Origin: Labrys monachus
Lineage (GTDB): Bacteria > Pseudomonadota > Alphaproteobacteria > Rhizobiales > Labraceae
DNA: 64,000 bases
Reading direction: 5' to 3'
NCBI RefSeq assembly: GCF_030814655.1
Contig: NZ_JAUSVK010000001.1
Coordinates: forward strand, 4,967,001-5,031,000
The notes under the pieces: model-generated
What the model was told of the DNA's origin: nothing
Database searches by the model: none
Seen by the model: the letters and a program-made list of their open reading frames with translations, nothing else
Translations under genes and position numbers: made by a program
Shown: positions 47,264-56,934 of the stretch, piece by piece
Position numbering within the stretch: position 1 is the stretch's first letter
Layout: each line of letters opens with the position of its first letter

Positions 47264-48385
47264 TCAGGGGCCGCGCCGGCCCTTCAGCCATACCGACTCC
47301 AGCTGCAGGCCGGCGTCGAGGACGACGAAGCTGGCGAGCGCGCCGGGGACGAGGCGCCCGAGATGGTCGAGGCCCAGATAGTCGGCCTGACGGGTGGCGC
47401 ACAGATCGGAGGCCTGGACGATGGACAGGCCGAGCGAGACGAGATTGCGGAACGCGTCGAGCATGGTGATGGCGCTGCCCGCCAGGGTCTCACGGCCCGC
47501 GAGCCTGATGACGAGGCCGGCCTTGACGATGGCGTGATCGCCGAACCGATAGGTGCCGTCCGGGCAGCCGGCGGCCGTGGTGGCATCGGTGATGGCGTAG
47601 AGGCGCGGGATCGCCCGGTAGGCGGCGAGGAGCAGCGCCGGATGGACATGGGTCAGATCGCAGATCAGCTCGGCATAGCGCCCCTCCGCCAGGGCATAGG
47701 CGGCGACGCCGGGCTTGCGGTGGTCGAGGCCCGACATGCCGTTGAACAGATGCGTGAACCCCGACAGGCCGCGGGCAAAGCCGAGCGCCGTCTCCTCCGC
47801 CGTCGCCAGGCTGTGGCCGGCCTGCACGCGGCACCCCCTGCCCGCCAGGGCCTCGATCACCGCGATGCCGCCGGGAATCTCCGGCGCAACCGTCGCCACC
47901 ACCAGGCGGCACAGGCCGGCCCAGCGGAGCGCCAGGGCCGGATCGCCGGCGAGCGTCATGTCGCGCTGGGCGCCGAGCTTGCCCGGATTGATGAAGGGGC
48001 CTTCGAGATGGGCGCCGAGGATGGTCGGCTCCTCGGCCTCGGGCGACAGACGCACCCTCTCGATGTCGGCCAGCGCGCGCTCGATCACCTCGACCGGCGA
48101 GGTCGACGTGGTCGGCGCCATGGCGACGGTGCCGCTCCTGGCGTGGAAGCGGATGAACCGGCGTATGCCCTCCTCGCCGCCCGCATAATCGGCGCCGTCG
48201 CCGCCATGCACATGCAGATCGACGAAGCCGGGCAGGATGTAGGGCAGGCCGGGATCGTCCGGCCGGCGGACGGGCGTCCCCTCGATGCGCTCGATGCGTC
48301 CCTCGCTCGCGACGACATGGCCTCTCACCCAGCCGGAGGGGGTCAGGACATGGCCGGTGGGCGAGGTCTGCGGCGATTGAGACAT
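47264..48385 (-). CDS. nagA: N-acetylglucosamine-6-phosphate deacetylase
   Basis: 373 residues of the amidohydrolase family: LPGFVDLHVHGGDGADYAGG near residue 50 with the metal HxH, GAHLEGPFINPGKLGAQRDM near residue 120, VQAGHSLAT, GFTHLFNGMSGLDHRKPGV and the catalytic Asp in YAITDATTAAGCPDG near residue 264. It removes acetate from GlcNAc-6-phosphate in amino-sugar recycling. No nagB or PTS genes are beside it. ATG 48385 is preferred to 48394. Confidence 0.9.
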   Translation of the reverse strand: MSQSPQTSPTGHVLTPSGWVRGHVVASEGRIERIEGTPVRRPDDPGLPYILPGFVDLHVHGGDGADYAGGEEGIRRFIRFHARSGTVAMAPTTSTSPVEVIERALADIERVRLSPEAEEPTILGAHLEGPFINPGKLGAQRDMTLAGDPALALRWAGLCRLVVATVAPEIPGGIAVIEALAGRGCRVQAGHSLATAEETALGFARGLSGFTHLFNGMSGLDHRKPGVAAYALAEGRYAELICDLTHVHPALLLAAYRAIPRLYAITDATTAAGCPDGTYRFGDHAIVKAGLVIRLAGRETLAGSAITMLDAFRNLVSLGLSIVQASDLCATRQADYLGLDHLGRLVPGALASFVVLDAGLQLESVWLKGRRGP

Positions 48386-48394
48386 GGCTTCCAT

Positions 48395-48706
48395 CCCTTC
48401 CTTGCGAGCCTTGGACCTTCCTGCGGAGGACGGGAGCCGGGCCTTCGCCTTCTCTCTCTCCGCGGTCCGCCGCAGATGAGCACAGGCCTGCGCCCGCCGC
48501 CATGGGCCGAACCTTGCGATAACGGACAGCCGATGGCTTTTGTCCGCCCGGCAAGGTAGTATGGTAGCTTCTCCGCGACCGGACCTCGCCGGCTGTGCCT
48601 CGCGCGAATGCCTCAGGCGTCGACGGGAGATCCTGCGCGATGTTCTATCCGCTGTTCAGCTTCGCGTCCTTCCCTTATCCATCGACATGCAACCGGAAGT
48701 CCCCTC
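48395..48706. other. Intergenic region between nagA and the LprI-domain gene, nothing recognised
   Basis: About 310 GC-rich bases between divergent genes; it must hold both promoters, but no clear hexamers, palindromes or genes are visible. Confidence 0.4.
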
Positions 48707-50197
48707 GTGAAGACACACATCGCCTTCTGCACCGCGATCATGGGCTGCGCGGCGCTGTCCGCCCCGGCCCTGGCGGCGTGCGACCATGCCGATGCCCTGC
48801 TCGCGAAAGCCTATCCGAGTTCCGCGGCCGGTTCCGCCGGATGGAAGATCGAGGGGGATTATGCCCGGCTCATCAGCCCGGAGGCGGTCGCCTGCAAGGC
48901 CTGGCCGGCCGAGCCGGGCCTGACCCTGGTCGCCGTACCGCTCGTCGAAGCCGACCCGGCCCAACCCGATGACGTCCGCGGCGACGTCGAGATCATCGTC
49001 GCCGACAGCGCGACCGGCAAGCCTCTCGCCCGGCGGCTGGAGAAGGGCATGGCCGATTCCGACGCCTACCGCTTCGGCGACCTCAGCCTCGACACCGCGC
49101 GCTACGACATCGGCGACGGCGTGCGCGCGTTCGGCGTCCGCACGGAGCAGGAGGCCAGTTCCCGCGTCGATCCGACCGGCGAGCAGGCGCTCTGGCTCTA
49201 TACCTTCAAGAAGGGGCATATCGAGAGGATCCTCGACGGCCTCGTCGTCTCGCGCCGGCACGGCGAGAACAACGGCGATTGCCAGGGCACGTCGAGCAGG
49301 ATCGAACGCACCGTCTCGCTCGGGGATGCGGGCCCCGGGGGCTATCGCGACCTGCTGGTCGACCAGACCGAGACGGACGAAGTCACGACGAAAGTCGGCG
49401 ACGACTGCAAGGCGATCGACAGTGCCGGCGCCGGCAAGCATTTCGTGCTGCATTTCGGCGCCGGCCGCTACGCGCCGCCGCCGGGCCTGGAGGCGGATCC
49501 GAACGATCCCGGCCACGACCTGTTTTCGCTGATCATGATGCCGCCGGCCGACGCACCGGCGGCCGGCTCTTCGACCATTGCCGTCAAGCCTTCCTTCGAT
49601 TGCGCCAAGGCGGTGTCGGATGTCGAGAAGGCGATCTGCGGCGACAGCGCGCTCGCCGAGGCGGATAGCGCGGTGGCGCAGTCCTATCGCAAGCTTCGCC
49701 TCCAATTGGACGCGGCGGCGGCTTCCGAACTCGCCGCCGACCAGAAACGCTTCCTCGAAACGCGCGACGACGCCTTTGGGTTCGGCAATGGCGATCCTGC
49801 CGAGTCCCTGCTCGGCCTGCTGACGTCGCGGATCAAGTTCCTCGATCGGGTCCGCGTCGCCCCGCCCGCGACCCTCCTGGGCCATTGGGGCAATCTCACC
49901 GGGGATATCACCGTCGAGAGCAGCAAGGACGGCACCCTGGACGTCGCCATCGACGCCGCCGATCCGGTCTGCGCCCGCTGGGTCTGCAGCACCGGCGGCA
50001 CCGGCAAGCCTGCAGGGGACGTGCTCGATATCGACATCGTCGACGACGGCTCGAGGCTGACGCTCAGCCGGACGGGACAGACCCTGAAGATCGAGGCCGC
50101 CGGGCCACAGAACCGGCGCGGCTGGACCCCCGGCTATTGCGGCTACAACGGCTCGGTCGAGGGCACCTATTTCCCGCTGGCGGCGCCGTCCAGATAG
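48707..50197 (+). CDS. Secreted protein with LprI-type (DUF1311) domain
   Basis: About 496 residues from GTG 48707 (GGAAG upstream), with a signal peptide (MKTHIAFCTAIMGCAALSAP, cleavage after ALA-A). Residues 25-280 are a beta-rich region of no known family. Residues 290-370 form the LprI/DUF1311 domain with conserved cysteines (SFDCAKAVSDVEKAICGD...LRLQLDAAAASELAADQKRF), known as a lysozyme-inhibitor-like module. The last 120 residues form a further beta domain with two cysteines. Periplasmic; possible protection of the cell wall, unproven. Confidence 0.75.
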   Translation: MKTHIAFCTAIMGCAALSAPALAACDHADALLAKAYPSSAAGSAGWKIEGDYARLISPEAVACKAWPAEPGLTLVAVPLVEADPAQPDDVRGDVEIIVADSATGKPLARRLEKGMADSDAYRFGDLSLDTARYDIGDGVRAFGVRTEQEASSRVDPTGEQALWLYTFKKGHIERILDGLVVSRRHGENNGDCQGTSSRIERTVSLGDAGPGGYRDLLVDQTETDEVTTKVGDDCKAIDSAGAGKHFVLHFGAGRYAPPPGLEADPNDPGHDLFSLIMMPPADAPAAGSSTIAVKPSFDCAKAVSDVEKAICGDSALAEADSAVAQSYRKLRLQLDAAAASELAADQKRFLETRDDAFGFGNGDPAESLLGLLTSRIKFLDRVRVAPPATLLGHWGNLTGDITVESSKDGTLDVAIDAADPVCARWVCSTGGTGKPAGDVLDIDIVDDGSRLTLSRTGQTLKIEAAGPQNRRGWTPGYCGYNGSVEGTYFPLAAPSR

Positions 50198-50207
50198 GCC
50201 GGACGGA

Positions 50208-51767
50208 TCATCCCGGCACCTTCTCGAACGGAATCATCCGCGCGAGCCAGCAGCCGATGGTGGCGCCGGCGATGCGGCCGGCCTCGTCGCGACGGAAATG
50301 CACGGTCCAGTCGCCGGGCGCCGGGGCATCCATGGAGCGCTGGCAGGCCAGCAGCCACAGGTCCGGACCGGCCGGCCGCATGGCGTGGAGCGCGCCCTTG
50401 CCGAGGAAGCCGTCGAAGGCGCCGAAATAAGCCCCTCCCGCCGCGTAGCAGGTGAAGTCGGCATCGAGCTCGGTGCAGCGGTAGACGCCGTCGATATCCG
50501 TCGCGGCGGCCCCGTCGACCCGCGCCAGGCGCGTACGCAGATTGTCGCCCGGACGCTCCATCGCCAGGCCGTCGCCGTCGCGCCGCAATATCATCGCCGC
50601 CGACCGCGCCACGCCGTCCTCGTCCCAGTCGAGCACGTCCGGACCGGCGAACCGCGCCGTGACGCGTCCGGGCTGCGCCTCGACCCCGAGCAGGAGGCCG
50701 GTGCCGACATCGTGATACCAGCCGTTCCAGGCCGGATCGAAGAAGGTTCGGGCCGGCGACGCCTGCGCCTCGCCGCGCGCGGCCGAAAGGACGTGCATCG
50801 CCGCGGCGCGGGCGTCGGCCGAATGATTGAACAGCACGACGACCGACAGCCGCTCGGAGGCGACATGGAGGCGGTGGCTGCGCCAGCCGCGCAGGGCACC
50901 GCCATGGCCGGTGACCTCGACGCCGTCATGCCGGGACCGGACGAGGCCGAAGCCGTATTGCGCCGGCCTGCCGTCGGCGAAGCTGACGGGCCGGGAAATG
51001 CGGCGGTAGAGCCCGTCGGCGTCGTCGCGCGTCGCGTCGATGAAGGCCTCCCAGGCGATCATGTCGTCGAGGCAGGCGCTGATGCCGGCATCGCCCGACC
51101 AGTGGATGCGGTTCACCGCCGGCACGAAGCCGAACGCCGTGCTGCCTTCATAGCCGACGGCGTCGCCCGGCATCTCGCCTGTCTCGGGACAGAAGCTCGC
51201 CGTCTCCATGCCGGCCGGTCCGAAGAGGCGCGAGGCGATCAGTTCGCCGATCGAGCGGCCGGCATGGTCCTCGACCGCTCCGGCGAGGATGCGGAAATTG
51301 CCGTTGGAATAGGAATACTGGCTCCCCGGCGCGAAATGCAGCGAGCGCGTCCGGCCGATCAGGCTGCGGGCGTCGGCGGGCCGGAAATCGCCGTCCGGCG
51401 CCGCGCCGCACAGCACCGTCAGCGCGTAATAGTCCCGCAGCCCGGACTGGTTGTTGCAAAGGTCCGCCGTGCGCGGCACCCCCCCTTTGAGCGCGGGCAG
51501 CCAGCTGGCGACGGCCTCGTCGAGCACCGCCGGATCGCCCGCCTGGTCGAGCAGCACGGCGCAGGTGAATTCCTTGGTGATCGAGCAGATCGGCATCAGC
51601 GTCGACGGCGAGAAGGGCACGCGCTTCTCGAGATCGGCGAAGCCCCAGGCATGGCGCACCAGCACGGCGCCGTCCCGCACCACCGCAACCGCTCCGCCCG
51701 GCCCCGGATGGAGCGCAGGCAGGTCCTTGATCGCCTTGTCGAGGGCTGAGGCAGCTTTGTCCGTCAT
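50208..51767 (-). CDS. dap: D-aminopeptidase (serine beta-lactamase fold)
   Basis: 519 residues, the length of Ochrobactrum D-aminopeptidase DAP. The N-terminal penicillin-recognising domain has the nucleophile motif SITK near residue 62, YSN near residue 150 and HGG near residue 286; two beta-barrel domains follow, as in DAP. DAP releases N-terminal D-amino acids, mainly D-Ala, from peptides. ATG 51767 or 51770 starts the protein; no signal peptide, so cytosolic. It is the last gene of the operon with the XRE-cupin regulator, C69 dipeptidase and dpp-type transporter, which fits D-peptide catabolism. Confidence 0.85.
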   Translation of the reverse strand: MTDKAASALDKAIKDLPALHPGPGGAVAVVRDGAVLVRHAWGFADLEKRVPFSPSTLMPICSITKEFTCAVLLDQAGDPAVLDEAVASWLPALKGGVPRTADLCNNQSGLRDYYALTVLCGAAPDGDFRPADARSLIGRTRSLHFAPGSQYSYSNGNFRILAGAVEDHAGRSIGELIASRLFGPAGMETASFCPETGEMPGDAVGYEGSTAFGFVPAVNRIHWSGDAGISACLDDMIAWEAFIDATRDDADGLYRRISRPVSFADGRPAQYGFGLVRSRHDGVEVTGHGGALRGWRSHRLHVASERLSVVVLFNHSADARAAAMHVLSAARGEAQASPARTFFDPAWNGWYHDVGTGLLLGVEAQPGRVTARFAGPDVLDWDEDGVARSAAMILRRDGDGLAMERPGDNLRTRLARVDGAAATDIDGVYRCTELDADFTCYAAGGAYFGAFDGFLGKGALHAMRPAGPDLWLLACQRSMDAPAPGDWTVHFRRDEAGRIAGATIGCWLARMIPFEKVPG

Positions 51768-51832
51768 CATCGTCTCGCTGTTGCAGAGGAGGGAGAAGAT
51801 CGAAGTTTGGTGTTTCAGATGGATCGGGTGAT

Positions 51833-51939
51833 CGTCATTCCGGCTGAAGCGAAGCGGAAGGCCGGAACCCATAACCATGGCCTCGGCAGGACTGTGTTTA
51901 TGGGTTCCGGGCTCGCCCTTCGGGCGCCCCGGAATGACG
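51833..51939. repeat. Short dispersed palindromic repeat
   Basis: A 107-base imperfect palindrome: CGTCATTCCGG at one end and CCGGAATGACG at the other, with GGAACCCATAA and TTATGGGTTCC inside. This type of intergenic repeat is common in Hyphomicrobiales genomes. It sits between the regulator and dap genes. Confidence 0.7.
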
Positions 51940-51967
51940 CCGCGCTCCGTCCGCAAGGCATCGCCTC

Positions 51968-52642
51968 CTACGTTTCCTCGTCGAGCATGGCGTCGGCCGT
52001 GCCCGGAATCAGGATCGACTGGCCGCCCGTCCCGGCAGCGAGCATGGGCCGGTCGATCGCGTTCGAGTAGCAGATCGAGGCCATCAGCGCTTCGCCGCGG
52101 CCGATATTGAGGAACATGTGCGACATGCTGCTGTCGAAATAGACGCTGTCGCCCTGGTCGAGCTTCACCGGCTCGTAGAATTCGGTGTAGAGGGCGATGC
52201 GCCCCTTGATGACGAAGATGAACTCCTCGCCCTCATGCGAACTCCAGGCGGTGGCGTCGCTCTCCCGCCGCGCCTTCACCGCCATGATCAGCGGCGTCAT
52301 ATATTTGCGGCGCAGGCCCGAGGCGTGGACGTTGTATTCGTACATCGCGGTCGAGAAGCCGACGGCATCGTTCTTGCGCGTCACCGAAAGCCGCCCCCCG
52401 CCCCGCGCGGGCGCATTGGCCTCGCCGGTCGAGACCTGATCGAGCAGCGCGTCGAACCCCAGGCCGAGCCCGCGCGCCACCTTCACCAGCGTGTCGAAGG
52501 TCGGCGCCACCTGGGCGTTCTCGATCTTCGACACGGCCGAGAGCGACACGCCGGCACGGCGGCTGAGTTCCTGCAGCGTCCAGCCCCGCTCCTTGCGCAG
52601 GACGCGCAGGCGTTCACCGATCTGGGCGCTCGTCAGGTCCAT
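51968..52642 (-). CDS. XRE family regulator with C-terminal cupin domain
   Basis: 224 residues: helix-turn-helix GERLRVLRKERGWTLQELSR and GVSLSAVSKIENAQVAPTFD (residues 8-60), then a cupin (SSHEGEEFIFVIKGRIALYT, KLDQGDSVYFDSSMSHMFLN). ATG 52642 has GAGAGG upstream. Such regulators sense small metabolites and control amino-acid or peptide catabolism. Its place between the dipeptidase and dap genes suggests control of the whole module; a candidate operator lies at 59831. Confidence 0.87.
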   Translation of the reverse strand: MDLTSAQIGERLRVLRKERGWTLQELSRRAGVSLSAVSKIENAQVAPTFDTLVKVARGLGLGFDALLDQVSTGEANAPARGGGRLSVTRKNDAVGFSTAMYEYNVHASGLRRKYMTPLIMAVKARRESDATAWSSHEGEEFIFVIKGRIALYTEFYEPVKLDQGDSVYFDSSMSHMFLNIGRGEALMASICYSNAIDRPMLAAGTGGQSILIPGTADAMLDEET

Positions 52643-52673
52643 GCGATCCTCTCGTGAACAGGGGGCCACGCCG

Positions 52674-53981
52674 TCAGGCGAGTTCCAGCGAAGCGGCGTC
52701 GTTGAAGCGCGACCACATAGCACGGTAGCCCTCATGGGCAATGCTGTAGCTCTTCGCCTCCAGGCGTTCCAGCCAGCGCGCCTCGGCCTCGTCGGCCACC
52801 CGCCAGCACTCGGCGACGAAGGCCGCCTTCTCGGCCGCCGATCCCTTGCGCACCGTCTCGGATGCGGCGAGGAAGCCGTCCTCGATCGCCTCGAACGCCT
52901 TGCGCATCTCCGGCACCACGGCGCTGTAGTCGGCCATGGCGCGGCGATGCAGCCGCTCGTGGCGCCACCAATAGGCGCCGGGCGTGTCGGTCTCGCGCGG
53001 CATCGGGCCGAGGTCCGGCAGGTCGGCGCCGAAGAAGGCCGGCTTGAAGATCGAGACGTCGGGGCCGGAGGTCGCCGTCACCCAGGCCATGACGTCGTCG
53101 CCGCGCGTGTCGGCGATGAGCGCGCCGGTCGCCTGCCAGAGGCGGGCGTCATGGGGCGCCGCATGCATGCAGACCCGCGTCGGCCGGTCGCCGTCGACGG
53201 GGTGATAATCGGCCTCCTCGCCGGTATAGCGCAGCAGGTCCGCCATGGTGCGGACGGAGATGTGGCCGGCATGCCGGGCGAGATAGCCCTGCGACGCCGC
53301 CTGCCGCTCCGGCGCGCCGCAGGCGAAGGTCTTGTCGCGGTCGCCGACCAGGGCGCCGAAATCGGGCCGGACGCTGTCGCCCCGGACGCTGTCGCCCTTG
53401 TCGAGGGAGGAGCGCGTCCAGTCGGCATGGATGGTATAGCCGTTGGAGATCGAGGCGAAATCCTTCACTTCGCGCCAGCTCCATTCGGGACCGGCGGTCT
53501 CCAGCACGATGGCGCCCGTCCGGTCGGCGACGATGAAGCTGCCGTCGAAATGGCTGTTGCCGCGCATCTCGCAATTGCCGCCCTGGCCATAGGTCTTCAG
53601 CATGTCGGCGACGAGGGCCGCCGCCTCGTGGCGGTCGCGGCAGCGCTCCAGCATCAGCCGCAGGAGGTCGATCAGGATGACGCCGTCGCCCTTGGAGGCA
53701 AGGTTGGAGAACACCGCCTCGTTGCCGATGGCGACGCCGTGCTCGTTGACGCCGATCTCGCCGCCATAGAGCCAGAACGACTTGTCGAGGATCACCTCAT
53801 AGGTCTCGGCGGCCTGCGGGATGACGAGATGGGTCAGGCGCACCTGCGCGCCGGACGGATGACGGCGGCGCGGCAGCTTCAGGACATGCTGGGCCTCGTT
53901 CACTTCCGTGTCGGCGTTCTTGGCGAGCAGGACGCCTCCCGTCGCCGTCACACCGGGTAGGGCCACGAACGTATCGCACAT
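52674..53981 (-). CDS. C69 family dipeptidase (secernin-like)
   Basis: 435 residues starting MCDTFVALPGVTATGG: Cys2 becomes the N-terminal nucleophile after Met removal, the mark of Ntn-hydrolase family C69. LLAKNADTEVNEAQHVL, NEHGVAIGNEAVFSN and RGNSHFDGSFIVADRTGAIV (N-x-x-F pocket) are typical. It probably cleaves imported di- or tripeptides in the cytosol. The start is 22 bases downstream of the transporter ATPase stop; the regulator and dap follow. Confidence 0.85.
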   Translation of the reverse strand: MCDTFVALPGVTATGGVLLAKNADTEVNEAQHVLKLPRRRHPSGAQVRLTHLVIPQAAETYEVILDKSFWLYGGEIGVNEHGVAIGNEAVFSNLASKGDGVILIDLLRLMLERCRDRHEAAALVADMLKTYGQGGNCEMRGNSHFDGSFIVADRTGAIVLETAGPEWSWREVKDFASISNGYTIHADWTRSSLDKGDSVRGDSVRPDFGALVGDRDKTFACGAPERQAASQGYLARHAGHISVRTMADLLRYTGEEADYHPVDGDRPTRVCMHAAPHDARLWQATGALIADTRGDDVMAWVTATSGPDVSIFKPAFFGADLPDLGPMPRETDTPGAYWWRHERLHRRAMADYSAVVPEMRKAFEAIEDGFLAASETVRKGSAAEKAAFVAECWRVADEAEARWLERLEAKSYSIAHEGYRAMWSRFNDAASLELA

Positions 53982-54002
53982 GGGCTCGGTCTCCTCTGCT
54001 GG

Positions 54003-55034
54003 TCAGGATATGGCGAAGTGGCAGGCCGCCACATGGGTGGGGGAGAGCCGGATCTCCGGCGGCGTCGTCTCGCAGACGGCCTGCGCCATCGGGCAGCGCG
54101 TACGGAACCGGCATCCGGAGGGAATGGCGAAGGGGCTCGGCACGTCGCCCTGGAGCACCGGCGGGCGCGAGCGCTTGGCCGGCACGAGGCGTGGCATCGC
54201 CTTGAGCAGGCTCGCCGTATAAGGATGGCGCGCGCCTTCGAAGATCTCGTCGGCCGTGCCGGTCTCCATGACATGGCCGAGATACATCACGGCGACGCGG
54301 TCGGAGATGTGCCTGACCACGCCGAGTTCGTGAGCGATGAACAGCATGGTGAGGCCGAGCTGGCGGCGCAGATCCTGCAGGAGGTTGAGCACCTGCGCCT
54401 GGATCGAGACGTCGAGCGCCGCGACGGGCTCGTCGAGCACCAGCACCGAGGGACGCACCGCCAGGGCCCGCGCCAGGCCGACGCGCTGCCTCTGCCCGCC
54501 CGAGAGATGGCGCGGCCGGCGATCGGCGAGCGCCGCGGAGAGGCCGACGAGGTCCATCAGCCGGCGCACCTCCGCCTCGATCTCGCGGGGCGCGACGATC
54601 CGGTGGAAGGAGAGCACCTCGGCCAGGGTCGAGCGAACGGTGAGGCGCGGATTGAGCGAGCCATAGGGGTCCTGAAACACCATCTGGACCTGGCGCGGCA
54701 AGGCGCGGCGCTCCTCCTCGCCGATATGGGCGAGGTCGCGGCCGTCGAGCCACAGGCGGCCGGCGGACGGCCGGTTGAGGCCGAGCAGCGCCCGTCCCAC
54801 GGTCGTCTTGCCGCTGCCGCTCTCGCCGACGAGGCCCAGCGTCTCGCCCGGGGCGATCGACAGGCTGACGTCGTCGACCGCCCGGACCGAGGGCGGCCGC
54901 TGTCCGGCGAGGAGGGACATCAGGGAGCGGCCCGCCCGGAACTCGACGGTGAGGTTCTCGACGGCGAGGCGCGGCGGCGGCGCCGCCGCCGGCTGGAGGT
55001 CGAGCAACGGCCCGGCATCCGTGCGATCCGTCAT
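54003..55034 (-). CDS. Dipeptide/oligopeptide ABC ATPase (DppF-like)
   Basis: 343 residues: Walker [17 protein letters not shown] near residue 78, Q-loop MVFQDPYGSLNPRLTV, signature LSGGQRQRVGLARAL near residue 182, Walker B VLVLDEPVAALD, and the C-terminal oligopeptide-type cysteine motif CRFRTRCPMAQAVC. ATG 55034 overlaps the stop of the partner ATPase. Couples ATP hydrolysis to peptide import. Confidence 0.92.
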   Translation of the reverse strand: MTDRTDAGPLLDLQPAAAPPPRLAVENLTVEFRAGRSLMSLLAGQRPPSVRAVDDVSLSIAPGETLGLVGESGSGKTTVGRALLGLNRPSAGRLWLDGRDLAHIGEEERRALPRQVQMVFQDPYGSLNPRLTVRSTLAEVLSFHRIVAPREIEAEVRRLMDLVGLSAALADRRPRHLSGGQRQRVGLARALAVRPSVLVLDEPVAALDVSIQAQVLNLLQDLRRQLGLTMLFIAHELGVVRHISDRVAVMYLGHVMETGTADEIFEGARHPYTASLLKAMPRLVPAKRSRPPVLQGDVPSPFAIPSGCRFRTRCPMAQAVCETTPPEIRLSPTHVAACHFAIS

Positions 55035-56047
55035 CGGGCTGCCTCCAGTTGCGGCGCCGCGCCCGCCGCGAACGGGAACAGGCAGGCGGCGGCGTGATCG
55101 GCGGCGAGCGCCTGCAGCGGCACGGGCCCCTGCGTGCAGGCCGGCCTCGCCCGGCTGCAGCGCGGCGCGAAGGCGCATCCGGGCCCGAGGCGGGTCAGGT
55201 CCGGCGGCTGGCCGGTGATCGGTTCGAGCCGGCCGGTGGCGCGCTCCGCCGAGACCATCGAGCCGAGCAGGCCGGCGGTATAGGGATGGGCCGGCGCCTC
55301 GAAGATCTGCCGCACCGGGGCGGTCTCGACGATGCGGCCGGCATACATCACCGCGACGCGGTCGCAGGTCTCGGCGATCACGCCCATATCGTGCGAGACG
55401 AGGATCAGCGCCATGCCGGTCTCCTGCTGCAGCCCGAGCAGCAGCGACAGGATCTGGTCCTGGATGGTGACGTCGAGCGCCGTGGTCGGCTCGTCCGCCA
55501 GCATCAGGCGCGGACGGCCGGCGAGCGCCAGAGCGATGACCGCGCGCTGCAGCATGCCGCCCGACCATTGATGCGGATATTCATCGACGCGCCGCTGCGC
55601 CGAGGGAATGCCGACCCGGTCGAGCAAAGCGACGGCGCCGGCCCGCGCGCCCTTGCGGTCGAGCCGCTGGTGCAGGCGCAGCGTCTCGGCGATCTGGTCG
55701 CCGATGGTCCAGACCGGATCGAGGCTGCTCATCGGGCTCTGGAAGATCATGGCGATGCCGCTGCCGCGCAGGCGCCGCATCTCGGATTCGCGCAGGGCCA
55801 GCAGGTCCCGCCCCTCGAAGGCGAGGCGCCGCGCCGAGACCTCGCCCTTCGCCAGGCGCAGCAGCGCACGGCAGAACACCGATTTGCCGCTGCCGGATTC
55901 GCCGACGATGCCCAGCGTCTCGCCGGGCATCACCGACAGGCTGACGCCGTCATTGGCGAGGACGGGCCCTCGCCGCGTCGCGAAGCTGACGGTGAGATCC
56001 TGGACCTCGAGCAGCGGGACCGTGGATGCGGCGGCAGAGGCGGTCAT
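55031..56047 (-). CDS. Dipeptide/oligopeptide ABC ATPase (DppD-like)
   Basis: 338 residues: Walker [17 protein letters not shown] near residue 46, [16 protein letters not shown], a variant signature [15 protein letters not shown] near residue 160, Walker [13 protein letters not shown], and C-terminal [14 protein letters not shown]. It pairs with the DppF-like ATPase. ATG 56047 overlaps the upstream permease stop by four bases. Confidence 0.92.
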   Translation of the reverse strand: MTASAAASTVPLLEVQDLTVSFATRRGPVLANDGVSLSVMPGETLGIVGESGSGKSVFCRALLRLAKGEVSARRLAFEGRDLLALRESEMRRLRGSGIAMIFQSPMSSLDPVWTIGDQIAETLRLHQRLDRKGARAGAVALLDRVGIPSAQRRVDEYPHQWSGGMLQRAVIALALAGRPRLMLADEPTTALDVTIQDQILSLLLGLQQETGMALILVSHDMGVIAETCDRVAVMYAGRIVETAPVRQIFEAPAHPYTAGLLGSMVSAERATGRLEPITGQPPDLTRLGPGCAFAPRCSRARPACTQGPVPLQALAADHAAACLFPFAAGAAPQLEAAR

Positions 56048-56931
56048 GTCAGCCCCGTATGGCGATCGCCGAGACGCCGGGCCAGCCCGTCGCCGATCAG
56101 GCTGAGCGCCGTGCCCGTGAGGACGACGGCGAGGCCCGGCATGGTGCAGATCCACCAGGCCTGCAGGATGAATTCCTTGCCCTCCGCGATCATGGCGCCC
56201 CATTCGGGGATCGGCGGCTGGATGCCGAGCCCGATGAAGCTGAGGCCGGAGAGCAGCAGGATGTTGAGCACGAAATCCGACATCGAGAACACGATCGACG
56301 AACCGATGATGTTGGGCAGCGCATGCCGCAGCAGGATCCGCCGCGTCGGGAAGCCGAGCACGCGGGCGGCGAGGACGTAGTCCTTGGCGCGCTCGACCAT
56401 CATCTCCGCCCGTGCCAGCCGCGCATACATCGTCCAGGCCAGCAGGAAGACGGAGATGTAGATGTTGTGGATGCCCGGCCCGAGCACGGCGACGACGACG
56501 ATGATCAGCACGAGGAAGGGAAAGGCGATGGCGACGTTGATGACGGTGTTGACGACGGCGTCGACCCAGCCGCCGCGATAGCCCGAATAGGCGCCGATCA
56601 TCACGCCATAGGCGAAGGGCACATAGGTCATGATCAGGCCGGCGAGCAGATCGAGCCGCGAGCCGAACAGCACGCGCGAAAAGATGTCGCGCCCGAGATT
56701 GTCGGTGCCGAAGAGGTGGACGAGCCCCGGCGGCTCGAGGATGGCGTCGAAATCCTGCATGTCGGGATCGAAGGGCGCCACCAGCGGCGCGAAGACGGCC
56801 AGCAGCACGATGATCGCCATCAGGACCAGGCCGATCTTCAGCGTCGCGCTCCAGGAGCCGATCTCCTGGCCGATGCGCGCCGCAAGGCCCGGCCGAGCCT
56901 CCATCTGCGTTTCCAGCTCGACGGCCGCCAT
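56044..56931 (-). CDS. Dipeptide ABC transporter permease (DppC-like)
   Basis: 295 residues with a cytosolic N-terminus, TDNLGRDIFSRVLFGSRLDL near residue 96 and the EAA-loop region ARAEMMVERAKDYVLAARVL; six membrane segments. Inner-membrane channel half of the peptide importer. Three bases separate it from the other permease gene. Confidence 0.92.
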   Translation of the reverse strand: MAAVELETQMEARPGLAARIGQEIGSWSATLKIGLVLMAIIVLLAVFAPLVAPFDPDMQDFDAILEPPGLVHLFGTDNLGRDIFSRVLFGSRLDLLAGLIMTYVPFAYGVMIGAYSGYRGGWVDAVVNTVINVAIAFPFLVLIIVVVAVLGPGIHNIYISVFLLAWTMYARLARAEMMVERAKDYVLAARVLGFPTRRILLRHALPNIIGSSIVFSMSDFVLNILLLSGLSFIGLGIQPPIPEWGAMIAEGKEFILQAWWICTMPGLAVVLTGTALSLIGDGLARRLGDRHTGLT

Positions 56932-56934
56932 GGC